Of a stretch of 64,000 bases of DNA, positions 21,786 to 32,704 are shown piece by piece. The stretch's first letter is position 1. Every line of letters starts with the position of its first letter. The notes under the pieces are model-generated. The model ran no database searches and was not told the DNA's origin. It was given only the letters and a program-made list of their open reading frames with translations. The translations under genes and the position numbers were made by a program. The stretch lies in the NCBI GenBank assembly GCA_033977485.1, contig CM066988.1, positions 73,399,169-73,463,168 of the forward strand. Direction: 5' to 3'. This DNA is from Hydrangea macrophylla. Lineage: Eukaryota > Streptophyta > Magnoliopsida > Cornales > Hydrangeaceae.

Positions 21786-23633
21786 AATTGCCACTATGGC
21801 TCTCAGATGTCCCAGATGCATTATGGACCCTTGATTTGACCCTAATCCGCGTGAAATGAAAACGTGAAAATTTGTGTTTTTTGTGTCCCACATCGCTTAG
21901 AAACAAATTTTTCAACCCAAATCTCAAACTATAAAAGGGGTTCCTCCCCTCCACATCGATCACACCTGAAAATCCTAATGACTAGAGATCCCAAGGAAAC
22001 CCCTCTACAGGATTCCGAAGCACTTCTAGAAAGTCCATAGGAAAAATATAAGTTTTAGAGTTAGGATTGAGTCTTGGAGTCCGCAGTGCGAGCGAAGCTC
22101 TGCCGGAGGAACATTCTGAGGGGAGTTCAGGGTAAGTTCTTCTTTCTTTTTATTTTCTGCTTTATTTTCTATTTGATCTTTATATTCATAGTTTTAGTTT
22201 GAAGTTCTAGTTTATTCATATTGTCTTCAATTATTTATTAGTTTAGATCTTTAAAGTTCTAGGGTAGTTTAATTTCCTTATTTTTAGTATTCTTATTAAA
22301 GTTAAGTTACCCTAGGCGAACTCTACCCGGATGTTGTGGTAGTCGATGCATGTGGGATTGGTATCCAATCCATGGATATCCGATCCCCGGGGGTAATGAA
22401 ACTTTAGTTTGGATCTACAAGTCTTGATTTAGGGCACTCATATAAGGATAATGTTGTAATTTATATTAATTACGATAGTAGGCTATCCATGTTTTTATTC
22501 CTATCCATGTTGTATTCATGCATATTAGTTTAATTTACTTAATTTAATCCATGAATTAGCATACACATGTACACGCATACACATGCACACTATCCTCACA
22601 TAGAATAGTAGGTTATTCATACTAGGGATAACACTTAATTATGCTTACACATGCACACTACTATAGACAGTAGTCATGTTTGGATATACATACCTGCTAT
22701 CCATGCTGAGAATAGTAGGCTATTCATTAGATTATCCTATACATTATTCCTATTATTGTCCTAACCATGGTTAATTAAGATAATTGGGAATGCTATGTCA
22801 TCCTGGGTAAGTTCCTACATTCCCTTTTATTTACTACTTTCCTAGGATAACATAGAAGCATGATTAGGTAGAACATAGAACCATGATTAATTAGGTGGAT
22901 AAAATACAGATTTAAATTCCCTACATGATTATTTGTGCTTAGATATCATGTTTTTAAGGGTTTTGAGTGTATTTTCGTGTTTAATTTATTTTATTTCCTT
23001 CCGCATGCATAGGGGAGCATAGTAATATGTTTAGTTCCTGAATTATTATTTTAGCACGTGCATTGCATGTAATTGTTTAGTTTCTTGCACTATTTTATTT
23101 CTTTAGCAATTCATAACTTGAATTAGGATTACAGTAGAAATAATTAAAACAGTCCACATAATATCTAGTCAATCACTTTGAAAGCTGAGTAGAGGCCCAT
23201 CTCACGATGGGTGAGAGGGGGTGTTTTAGCACGATCTAACTCCTTCATCTCTCGTATCTTAACCCCCGAACCAAGTTCTTTGGTGACAACGGGGCGGTGC
23301 TTTCTATCCATTGGACTTTATAGATTTAGTTTTTTTGGTTTCCTTTATTAAAACAAGTGGCGACTCTATTAGCTAGGATCTCTCCAGATTTAGCCTTGTG
23401 GGATATCTAAATTGGATTACTCACTAATGTACCCTCAGATATGGATCATGGGCACCGATTGTTGCCTCAGGTACCCATGGAATCAAAATACGAGTAATCG
23501 AAATCGGTCGGATCAGATAAAGGCTAATGAAGGTTGGTGAACCTCATTCATGGTTGTTGACATAAGATTTGAAATGGGATCAATCAAGTGGGCTTAATCC
23601 TCCTATGCCCCAAGATTGGTTCAAGTACCCACA
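21786..23633 (+). repeat. Element C: 5'-truncated LTR (Tat/Ogre-like)
   Basis: This aligns by eye with 45968-47857 over its length: both start at GCCACTATGG(C/T)(A/T)CTC and share ATGTCCCAGATGCATTATGG, a TATAAA box (here ACTATAAAAGGGG at 21928), GGTAAGTTCTTCTT, GATTAGGG-like parts, AGTGG(C/T)GACTCTATTAG near 23355 and an end ACCCACA. The first about 630 bp of the LTR (compare 28631-29256) are missing. Short frames here are not genes. With the LTR halves further right it appears to frame element C. The Tat/Ogre affinity rests on the TGTAGACACC start, the GTGGCGACTC block and LTR length. Confidence 0.7.
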
Positions 23634-24329
23634 CACCCCTTTCCTCTTCTTTGTGTAGATGCGTCCTTGTGCGTTTTCGTTGGTTTTAGGCATCCATTTT
23701 GAGTCCGAACAGACATTTTTGTCCGTTTAAAGTCCCATCATGCATATAAAGTGCCTTAGCATATGTTTTAATTCATTCATTCCTAGTCAAAAAAGAGTCA
23801 TAAGAGTCGTAGAAAGTTCTCCAAGGGAGCATGTCACTCATACAATTCAAACGAGATTTCAAAATGAAAGTGCAAGGAAAGAAATCCATAGGTGCAATCC
23901 GATCGAATACATTCATCCATAATAGTGTATGGGAAGTAAGAATAAAACATAGAGCTAGTCTCAAGGGCATCTATTGCCCACATTTTCCCTCTTCGTCCAA
24001 ACTCGTGGTGGTTCTTCGACTTCTTCCTCTTCTTCTTCAATGATGACTCAGCGAGAAGAGGTTGAATGCCTGACCGGCTCTGGCATTGGCCTAGTAGGAG
24101 GTTGGTGTGATGATGATTCTCCCAATCGCATCTCCATCTCCACTATATGCCTCTGCTTAGCTGGTATATCATTACGCTAAAAGGAAAAGGTACTGTGAAT
24201 CAAAAAAAGAAGGAAAAGTGAGGGTTAGAAAGCATACATGCATTCATTGATTTCATAAACATAAAAGGAATAGTTACACTAGTTCGTAGAAATGCTTGTC
24301 TCACCATGTTTGTCACTTTAGCGTCAAAT
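23634..24329 (+). other. Element C interior, left part
   Basis: No primer site that I can name follows the LTR end, and no frame longer than 70 codons is convincing. Small overlapping frames at 23740-24180 on both strands look like chance. Confidence 0.4.
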
Positions 24330-26190
24330 TGGGTAAAATAAGACTATAGGGAACATTTGGCCGACTGAAGTTCTAAGAAGAAAGAATAAGAGATTAGAAA
24401 AAAAATATGAAACTAGGGGCATGGTGCAGAGTTTTATCTTATATTCTAGTCGGTGAATCCACGATCTCAAACTAGTGACTAGGGTCCTGTGTTTTTCCAT
24501 GTAGGACATCAAGACAAAAGCCACATTAGAGGAGATATAGCATAAATCCTGAGGGATTACCTCTAGAACACAATAAGGAACCTCACTATCATCACTGTCT
24601 AGGGTAGGAATTGTCCAAGCAATAGGAGGGAGGTCAGAAGTAGAGAATCTCAAGGGTGCTACCTCATAAGCAGACATGTGCCTCGAACCCTAGTGCTAGA
24701 GCTCCCTGCATCTCTAATAGAAGGCCCTCCTTGTAACCATAAGAGAATGTAGCAAGCCAAGCAAAATAAGAAGAAGAAGGATTTAAGATAGAGTTGTACC
24801 TCAGCATGACCGGTCATAGGAAGGTTGGACATAAGAAGAGAGATCTGAAAATCTTCATAACCTCTTCCATCAACCAATAGTTGGGTATCCACTCCCATAA
24901 GAGCTTCTTCAAGGTCGCCACCTCGAAGCTTATGAGTTCGTAGCATATTAGGAGGGACATCAGGAACAATGAAATGATCTAGTAAGCATGCTTATCTGAA
25001 GACCCTCTCTCCTAGATACCAAGTAGCAGCATAAGGGCCCGTGAGTAGGATGCACCGTTTTGATAGTTGAACCACCTACGCGTAGGGAGTCTTTGTAGCA
25101 TGGGGGATTCTAGACCAAGGATCCCATGTCACCATCTCCCTAGTGTGGTGGGTTAAGATGTCCTAGCATTTATTGAGGTCGTGGGCTCTAACCATCACAC
25201 CTACCTTTTCCTTCTTCCATTTAAGACCTCTTGGGAATAGACTTATACTCAAATCCATGGGCTTAGGAGCTAGCATCCCAAAGTATTAGAAACTCCATAA
25301 CTCTTAAGGAAGAAGAAGGAAAACTATTAGAATCCCAATGAAAAAAAAAGAAAAAAAAAGGAAGAAAAGGAATAGATTGAGCGATACCTACTAAACATTC
25401 GAGAAATCTTCAATCGAGGGCGAGCCCATACGAGAAATTTCTCCCATTTACATGTAGAGGATCACTAAGCATTCCCACCGCAATCGTAGGAATGGATTTG
25501 ATTAACATTAGTCAAGCTCCCCAAGATAGAAAGATGAATCTAATATTTTTTGGTACTAAATAGGGAGCACCCTAGAACATACATGATGAAGGCTCTGGTG
25601 ACTTGGTCGGTAGTATATTGATCATATCTCTAGAAGGTCTCGAGAAACCAAGCATAAAGAATCGCACCACTCACCACTCTGAGTGGTTATATCCCCAATA
25701 GATTGATTACCTTTTGTCTAGAGGTGTCTAGTTAAGGTTCCGTAATGATAGGATCTCCTCCTACTCAAAACCCAGTGATCATGAAGAAGTCATTTGGGGT
25801 CATAGTCATCTCCCTGAAAAGAAGATAGAAGGTGTTGGAGGAGTCCCACCATCGCTCTGCTCTGTTAAGCTAGAAAGGTGAACCATGTCATTGGAACACC
25901 TAACTAATAGCTTTATGAATTCACCAAAGTTGGCGGCTTTCTTCTTGGCATTCACAACCTTTGAAAGTCCCTCATACCACTTATAGCCATGGCTAAGGCA
26001 TGCGTGCCCTTTCAAAGTTATCTTTGATACCAAGGATGGCAAGAGAGAATAAATTGATGAGTTCAGCATTTTTACAAACACCTTGTGTGCATAATTTGAA
26101 AACCCATGTTTTGAAAATGATGGCTCTTGATTCTTGCCCAAAGAATGAAGTCAAACATAAGAAATATATACTAGAGCATGCATGCATTGA
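24330..26190 (-). pseudogene. Plant mobile domain (PMD) gene relic, antisense in element C
   Basis: Read on the minus strand from about 26190 down, fragments of a PMD protein (the MAIN/MAIL1 and retroelement-associated family) occur in order. A 111-codon frame (26141-25806) ends where the frame shifts. The adjacent frame gives ERWWDSSNTF and then EMTMTPNDFFMITG at about 25860-25790, which are family hallmarks. Next comes VGGDPI and, at about 25610-25500, a segment TTDQVTRAFIMYVLGCSLFS. Further frames at 24946-24659 (MLRTHKLRGGDLEEALMGVD) and 24677-24324 may be later exons, with intron-like GT...AG bounds in places. Several stops and shifts make it a pseudogene. PMD proteins act in the nucleus in gene and transposon control, and PMD copies are known to travel with transposable elements. 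Confidence 0.7.
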
Positions 26191-26294
26191 TTATCAAGCT
26201 TCAATTTAATTTTACATCACTTATGAAAAGAGGAAAATAAGAATTTCAAAAGAAAAGCTTTGAAAATACCTCTCATTCCCTAGCTTTGAAGGAT

Positions 26295-26631
26295 TGTTGG
26301 AATGTCCCACATCACCCATTTATGGCCCCTTTGTGCAGTTTATAGGGCTTTAGTTCCTCTCTCTTTAACACCTGGGTTTTAAGGAGTTGAATGGGCTAGG
26401 CCTTACAAGTGGTGATGGAGTTTGGTATCAGAGCCCTGCATCAGAGCCTTGTTTGTGAAAGGTCTTGTGTTCGACTCTCTATCCCGCTTTGTTGTGTATA
26501 TTTGTACTTTGTTATTTGTCTCTCTTTAACACCTGGGTTTTGGGGTTGCACGTTAGGAAGGGTGTTGAAGTTTGATATACATTGTTGGGTCCATTCTCTA
26601 ATAGCTTAAGCTTTTGGAGTAGTTAGTAACA
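26295..26631 (+). mobile_element. Mosaic TRIM element
   Basis: The left LTR-like part (26295-26407) begins TGTTGGAATGTCCCACATC and ends CCTTACA, a common TRIM type. A perfect initiator tRNA-Met primer site TGGTATCAGAGCC follows at 26423-26435. The interior and the right repeat (26563-26631, TGTTGAAG to GTAACA) instead match the SMART at 263-564. A piece of the left LTR (CTCTTTAACACCTGGGTTTT) is repeated inside at 26522-26542. The two ends therefore come from different TRIM families, which suggests template switching or recombination. No target duplication is visible. Confidence 0.7.
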
Positions 26632-27744
26632 AGAAATATTGATGTGGGTCTCTTATGAGTTGTTCTGGAGGGAAGCAATTGGATGAAGGCTTGTAAAAGC
26701 GTCTTCCCTCCTGGTGATTGAGAGGAAGAGGTCCCCCACTCTCAATGTTGAAAGATTAACTTGAAGAAGAGGATGTTGACATTTTGAATTTGAGTGATGA
26801 ATTTGTGATAGTGATTTTTGGAGTAGATTTTGAGTGACAAATGAGTGATTTCTAAAAATTTAAATGAAACTTTCATTTTGAAAACAACCTAATGTGAGGA
26901 TGAGAGAACCAAGATTTAGAGGTTGAGAATGGAGAGAAAATAGAGAAAAAGGACCAACTTTGGAAGAAAAAAAAAAGCAAATTTTGAAATGAGAAACAAA
27001 TGAGGAGTAACATGCCTAAAATAGAGGCTAAGAGCCATGGTAGCTCTCTCTAAGTGCCGCACCCAGTGCCACTATGGCACTCAGCCCAGTTTTCCCAGAT
27101 TTTTGCATTTATGTCCCTATAATGCCCCGTTTGGTCCCCAGACCCACTTTTGGCTCCGTTTTGATCCATCTAATGCATTTTTAATCAATTTTTCACAATG
27201 TTGAGTGCTTGGAAATATTCATAGAACATCATTTACATGCACATGAATCCCCAGCAGAGTAATTATTCTCATTAGCACTACATTGCATTAGTCTTCAAAA
27301 TTCCAGCATTGTTGCATCCATGCATTCAATTGATTTTTAAGTCATGCGTAGTGCTCCTAGATCACTTTAAATAGATCCCTAAGTACCTTTTTCCAGCTGA
27401 GTGGTGTCACATTTGTTCCCTAGCAGAGCATTTGCACTACACTGCATTGTATTGCATTACCTTATATTGCATTGTAAGAAACTCCCGCATTATTGCACCA
27501 GTCATTTTGAAAATGCCTTGAATCTCATGGTTCTTATGGGTCGTCTTGAATGGACTTCATGAGTACCCTTTTCCCCAGAAGAGTTATGTCACTCGGCATT
27601 GCACTCATGGTTTGCTATAGTTGGCTCCATAAACTTATTCCCCAGTTGAGTTGCCCTTCACCTAGCTCGAAGAGCTATGAACGGAGATGTCGATAGTTGC
27701 ATTGATAATCTCTATCGCAAATGCATGTGATGTTTGCCGTAACT
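26632..27744 (+). other. Element C interior without genes
   Basis: A/G-rich to about 27000. Then a GTGCCACTATGGCAC dyad (27066-27080) and several CCCAG(C/T)(A/T)GAGT...GCACTACA(T/C)TGCATT blocks (27250-27600), typical of Tat/Ogre-type untranslated or LTR-like sequence. No coding frame. Confidence 0.45.
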
Positions 27745-28185
27745 GGCTCATCAATGTGTATTTTAGGTCTAGTTTGCCTTCAGTGGCTCTAGAGACCTCC
27801 TTGTCTCCACCTCGCTCAAAGGGCTATGCACAGAGATGTTTGAAATCCCTCTAACTTGAGGCACCCCACAACCACTATTCCAATCACTCATGATGTTCTC
27901 CTGAAAGGCTCATCACTGTGTATTTTAGGTCTAGTTCGCCTTAAGTGGCTCTAGAGACCTCCTTATCTCCACCTAGCTCGAAGAGCTACGCACAAAGATG
28001 TCATAAAACTCTCTAGCTAAAGCATCCCACAGTCGCTGTTATAAACGCTCGTGATGTTCACCTGAAAGGTTCATCATTGCATATTTAAGGCCTAGTTCAT
28101 CTTAAGTGGCTCTAGAGACCTCCTTGTCTCCACGTAGCTCAAAGAACTACACATGGAGATGTCATAAAGCCCTCAAGATGAGGAA
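27745..28185 (+). repeat. 161-bp tandem repeat, about 2.7 copies
   Basis: Copies start at 27745, 27907 and 28068 with GG(C/T)TCATCA, then GGTCTAGTTCGCCTTAAGTG-like, GGCTCTAGAGACCTCCTTGT, AGCTC(A/G)AAG(A/G)(G/A)CTA(T/C) and TGATGTTC(T/A)CCTGAAA. A more divergent copy may precede it (from about 27620). The tandem, contiguous layout, with no unique spacers, excludes a CRISPR-like array. It lies shortly before the polypurine tract of element C. Confidence 0.85.
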
Positions 28186-28223
28186 AATCCACAAAGTTCT
28201 CTAGATTGAGGCACATCTCCCCA

Positions 28224-28307
28224 TCCTAGATTGGAAACCCCTGTTGAATCATCCTAGATTGGACACCCCTATTGAATTGTCCTAGATTGGACACCTCTTG
28301 TGATCAT
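28224..28307 (+). repeat. 28-bp tandem repeat x 3
   Basis: Units at 28224, 28252 and 28280 each start TCCTAGATTGGA(A/C)ACC and continue CCTNTTGAAT. They are non-coding, in the 3' interior of element C. Confidence 0.85.
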
Positions 28308-28617
28308 CCATGATTCCAAATGGAACAATCCCCGAGTATCATGCATGTTAAGATTAGTTTTAGTTCCATATCATTCATTGTGTTTTACTTGAATTATTGC
28401 TTGCATGTGGTGTACTCATTGAACTACGGTTGGTTTGATTTCTTATAAAGGAATATGAAGGCAACCCTTTTGAGCGCGACCACTTAATTTTTGCAACTTT
28501 TATTGTGTGCGTGCTTCCATGTTTTAATTTTTTTTTTCCAAAAGTCATCTAGACTCACTGTTGTAATACATGCTTTGACATTCCCTTATGATGCATGTAG
28601 CTTACAAAGCTCTGTCA
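28308..28617 (+). other. 3' end of element C interior
   Basis: AT-rich with no frame. It joins the tandem repeats to the polypurine tract. Confidence 0.4.
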
Positions 28618-28630
28618 AAGAGGGGCAAAT
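28618..28630 (+). promoter_or_regulatory. Polypurine tract of element C
   Basis: AAGAGGGGCAAAT lies directly before TGTAGACACC, the start of an LTR. The arrangement fits a plus-strand primer for reverse transcription. Confidence 0.65.
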
Positions 28631-29256
28631 TGTAGACACCCTATTTTGGTTCGTCTGTTCGACATAAGGAATACCGCTTCAAGAACAACCCGATAACTGG
28701 AATCAGGAAATGTCAATTATGAAGCAGAACTTCATGAAGAACTGTGGTCTCCTAGATACCTTAGAATAACCTCTAAGAAGATTTAGGTACATTAGAAACA
28801 CTATTTAGAGACAAAACCCAAGTTAGGATAGCTTTTTCAGATGAAATGACAAAAATTTGCCTTTTACCGAGCAAAATCGAAAGCTCAAGGTGGTATCCTG
28901 AGAACTCCCTTTACAAAATATTCCTAAAATAGCTTTAATTAGGGACCCAAGCCCTCACATTGGCCAAAAAAAACTTAGGAGAATTTTTACCCTTTTTACA
29001 CCTCACAGGTTTGCTCATTCTTGGAGTCAACCTCACATTTTTTTACCATAACTCAAAATCTACAAACTATTTTTGAATGAGACCAAAAACATCTTAAACT
29101 AGACTTCCATACCTTTCCAACTGTATATCAGAAGCTCAAAAAGGACAACTGAAGTGAAAACGAAATAAAGGAAGTAAGGAGCAAAAACACAATTTCCGGG
29201 CTGAGCGCCATGGTGGCACTCATCTGAGTGCAACGCGGCACTCTCAGAGTGCCTCC
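28631..29256 (+). repeat. Element C 3' LTR, first part (LTR1)
   Basis: Starts TGTAGACACCCTATTTTGG, a start common in Tat/Ogre-like LTRs. It runs to a cluster of dyads (GCGCCATGGTGGCAC at 29205, then GAGTGC...GCACTC) and breaks at 29256, where a second LTR start appears. The continuation is inferred at 45961, where the text picks up with another GAGTGCC...GGCACTC dyad and then matches the LTR at 21786-23633. Confidence 0.6.
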
Positions 29257-30934
29257 TATAGACACCCCATTTTGTCGGCTATCAGATTTAGGAGACCTAT
29301 ACCATGGTGGTTCACAATGATCAGAAAAAAATTAAAAGGATTCCTGGAAGTTAGTTCTATTTTTCAAAATGCTTAGAATGACCAAAATGCCCCTGAAAGC
29401 CCAAAAACTCCCAGATTTGGACCAAAAGTTCTGAAAACATGCTATGTCATAAGAAAAGTAAGCAAATGAGTTTTTAAGTAAAATCAGATGAAATCGTCAG
29501 CTCCCAGAGACCCCCGAAAGTCCCGGAAGTTCCCGAAAAGTCCCCGTTGACTGGTTTGACCTAGGTTTGACCAGGGTTTGACCGAAATCATTTGAATTCG
29601 TCAAAAAATTCCAAGATCATTCTGGATCATGTGAAAAGTACTAAAATGAGTTTTAAAAGAAAATCAGACAAAAACGTCAGCTCCTGGGAGCTCCCAGAGG
29701 TTCCCAGAACTTCTTAGAGGTCCCCGGTTTGACCAGTTTGATCAAAAGTTGACTTTAAAACCAAAGCATCGTATCAATTTTTAAACATTTTTCATAGATA
29801 CTAGAGGTCAATAGCTTTCCAACGGTATATCGTACACAATTTCTGGATTTAAAACGAATTTATTATGAATTTTCAAAGGTGAAAAAGGCGATCAAATCAG
29901 CTTTTATCCCGAATAACGTAAAACTTTTCAAAGTGACCTGACTCCAAAATATTTTGTATAGAAAGTAGACTCTGATACTTTTCCAACGGTATATCACAAG
30001 CTCAGTTTGGAGTCCGTACGCATTTTCTGTGAATTTCGGACGAAATAGGGCCTTTTTGCGAATACCGAAACTTCTGGGGGCCTAAATACAATTTTTTGGG
30101 CATCTGAGGAGCAGTGCCGTGGAGGCACTGGGCCACTGCTACGGCACTACATGGCCAGTGCCGCGGTGGCACTCAACCCTCGCAGAGTCCATTTTTGTAA
30201 TTTATTTGGGGGTCCAATTTGATTAATTAAAAACCAAAACGATGTAGTTTTATGCTCACAGATATTTGGGACCAATGGGAGTACTTCTAAAACCCCAAAA
30301 CCACCCCAAATTAGCCTATATAAACCCCCATTGCTCTCCATTTTGGGGGGAGGGGCCTAGTGCAAACCTTGAGAAAGTTTTAGAGAGAAAGAGAGATAGA
30401 GATAGGTTTAGAAGAGAGAAAGGGAGCTTCTCCCACTGATTTTCTATAGAAAGTGAGTTCTAAACTCAAGTTCTTGCATCATCCTTCTATATACTTCATC
30501 ATCAATACACCCAACCACTATTTCTCTAAGAATTCATGAGTTAGGGAGCTACTTCCATGTCCAAATGTCAATATCTATGAGTGAAACACCAAGCTACAAG
30601 TCCAAAATCACATTGATTATCATCTATTGATTGTTATTTACTTGTTTGTTCATATTATGTTCATCTCTTCTTAATCTCATTTCTTTTTTTTATTTTTTAT
30701 TTTTTCTTTATTTACTTACTTGCTCTTCATCATCTAATGATGACATGAAGTTTGAAGTGAGTGAATCCTTATGGATAGTAGCTCTTGACCTCAAAAACAT
30801 GTTTAATAGATTATGATTATAACTTCAATACCTCCAAGGTATCCTAGAAGTTATGTTCAAAATAAAAATGAATCTCTCCAATAATATTGGGGGTTCTTGA
30901 TGATGAGTTTGATGTTTATATTCCAAGAGGTCAT
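29257..30934 (+). repeat. LTR2 (Tat/Ogre-like), first part, nested in LTR1
   Basis: Begins TATAGACACCCCATTTTG, one base from the TGTAGACACC start of LTR1. The U3 part has a dyad cluster (30113-30175, GTGCC...GGCAC forms). CCTATATAAACCCC at 30315-30328 is a good TATA box, followed by a purine-rich leader. It is interrupted at 30934 by element B, at the target site GTCAT (30930-30934). The minus-strand frame at 30147-30341 is not convincing as a gene. Confidence 0.6.
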
Positions 30935-32574
30935 TGCAAAGCGGGGGTATTTGTAAAATACAACCGCGCTAAAAGGAAGAATTGCATTGGTTTTAATCAC
31001 AACTTCCCATTTTATCTGCAATTTGCATTACAAGGCTAGTTTTCATACAATGTGATTAATCTATGATAAGTTGTATTGTTTTAGCTATTGTTTGTGCAGA
31101 TCTCTGCTGTGTGGACTAGAGAGAGGAACGTCAGGACAACTGGAATGCTGTGGTGCAGACAAAAGAATTCAAAGCTAAAGTTTGAAGTTCGAGCGATCGA
31201 TTATAGTTCGATTGATCGAAGGTTCGATCGCTTAAAGAAGGTTAAAGCGCTTGAGTTCCAAATGTTCAATCGATCGAGAAATGTTCGATCGATCGAACAT
31301 GGTATTTTCAGAAACTTTCGCGTACGCAGCAGTTGCTGAATTGTAACCCTAGCCTTTAGGTTTTCTATATATATAAGCATTGTATACGTCCCAAAGGATG
31401 CCCACTTTTGTTTTTTATCAGTTTTAGAGAGAGAGAGGAGAGTTTTTCTTGGTTTTTGTAGGTTTTCCATTGATTCTTGGTTTATATAGCTTGATTACTC
31501 TAAGGTTTGATAAAGTTCTTCATTCCAGGTTACTTCTCTACTGTTTATTTATATTCTGCACTTAGTTTAGAATAGTGTAACTCGTTAACTTAGTAGTATT
31601 GCATGTTAGACAAGTTTATATCATTAGTTCTCATAGTTTTCATGCAAAACTCACATCCAAACAAAGCCTTAATGTTTTCATATGATAAAAACCAACCTGT
31701 GACACTCCAGACGATGTCTGAGTAGTCCTAGGGTTGGGAGAACACAATGAAACAGTGATCTCCAGCCTCTGCCATGCAGCAGAATAAATCCTGTATTCGA
31801 TCGATCGGAGGTAGTTCGATTGATCGAACCAGAGATAGTCAAGCGATCGAAGGACATTTCGATCGATTGAGGGATGAAGGCTTTCGATCGATCGAACGAT
31901 CGTCGATCGATCGAACTCTCTGATTCTTGAGGATGTTCCCTGCAGTATTTCAGGACCTTTTGTTTTTGAGATTTGTTATCATACTGTCCCTAAATGCTCA
32001 GTTTGTCAAAACAGTTTCTAAAATCAAGGTCCTAAGGCAATTTCTTTCAATATATTTTGCAAACCACCTTCAATGCTAACACCATTGTAGGTGCGAGTCT
32101 TAACTATTGAATTAAACCGCTTTCACGTGTTTTAAGTTAACTGTGATGATATAGTCTCGGACATGAAATGGCTATGGATTCTTTATTTTAAGAGAAATAC
32201 GGCATACTGTAGGTAATGTACTCCATAGTGCTTCAATGTAACTGCATGGTAGATGGCTGGGTCACAGTGGATTTGTGTGATCCCGACACTTCCTTTTATT
32301 AAGAAAAATCTGTTTTGAAATATTGCTTTAGGTAGCTATTTAGTTCTTTAGTTTAATTCAAATTGCTTTCGTTAGTAGTCTTAGTTTGTGGAACTTTGTG
32401 TTCTGCACCATTATTAAATCTTATTGAATTTTTTTTTCCTTTTCTTTTGAGTTTAATCTAAGTTAATAGGTCAACACCTTCTCTGTGGGATCGACCTGGT
32501 CTTACCAGTTACTACTTGCACGTCTACCTACACTTGGGTATTGCACAAGAGCACACAAGAATATTCGCGTGTCA
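30935..32574 (+). repeat. 5' LTR of element B (1640 bp)
   Basis: Begins TGCAAAGCGGGGG and ends CGCGTGTCA. TATA box CTATATATATAAGC at about 31365-31378, with AGAGAGAGAGAGG in the leader after it. Two clusters of TTCGATCGATCGAA-type palindromes lie at 31187-31301 (upstream of the TATA box) and 31797-31919 (downstream). CTCTGTGGGATCGACCT (32481-32497) near the 3' end is shared with LTRs A and D. Frames at 31088 and 31201 arise from the palindromes. Confidence 0.95.
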
Positions 32575-32580
32575 AGTTTT

Positions 32581-32597
32581 TGGCGCCGTTGCCGGGG
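32581..32597 (+). promoter_or_regulatory. Primer binding site of element B (tRNA-Asp)
   Basis: TGGCGCCGTTGCCGGGG is a perfect complement of the plant tRNA-Asp 3' end as I know it, 6 bases after the LTR. Confidence 0.92.
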
Positions 32598-32704
32598 AAG
32601 GCGACGATCAATTCCTTAGATAACCTCAATCTTTCCTAATCTATTTCTGTTTTCCTTTTTCTTTGAGTTCTCTAGGTTTTCAATCTCCTTAGGTTCTCTC
32701 ATTT

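Noticed and set aside
27745..28185. Regular repeats considered as a CRISPR-like array
   Set aside because: Units are contiguous with no unique spacers, too long and in a plant retroelement.
31088..31470. ORFs on both strands in LTR B (also 39550-40349, 42948-43653)
   Set aside because: They arise from self-complementary TCGATCGATCGA arrays, which are open in several frames, and they lie in LTR or spacer.
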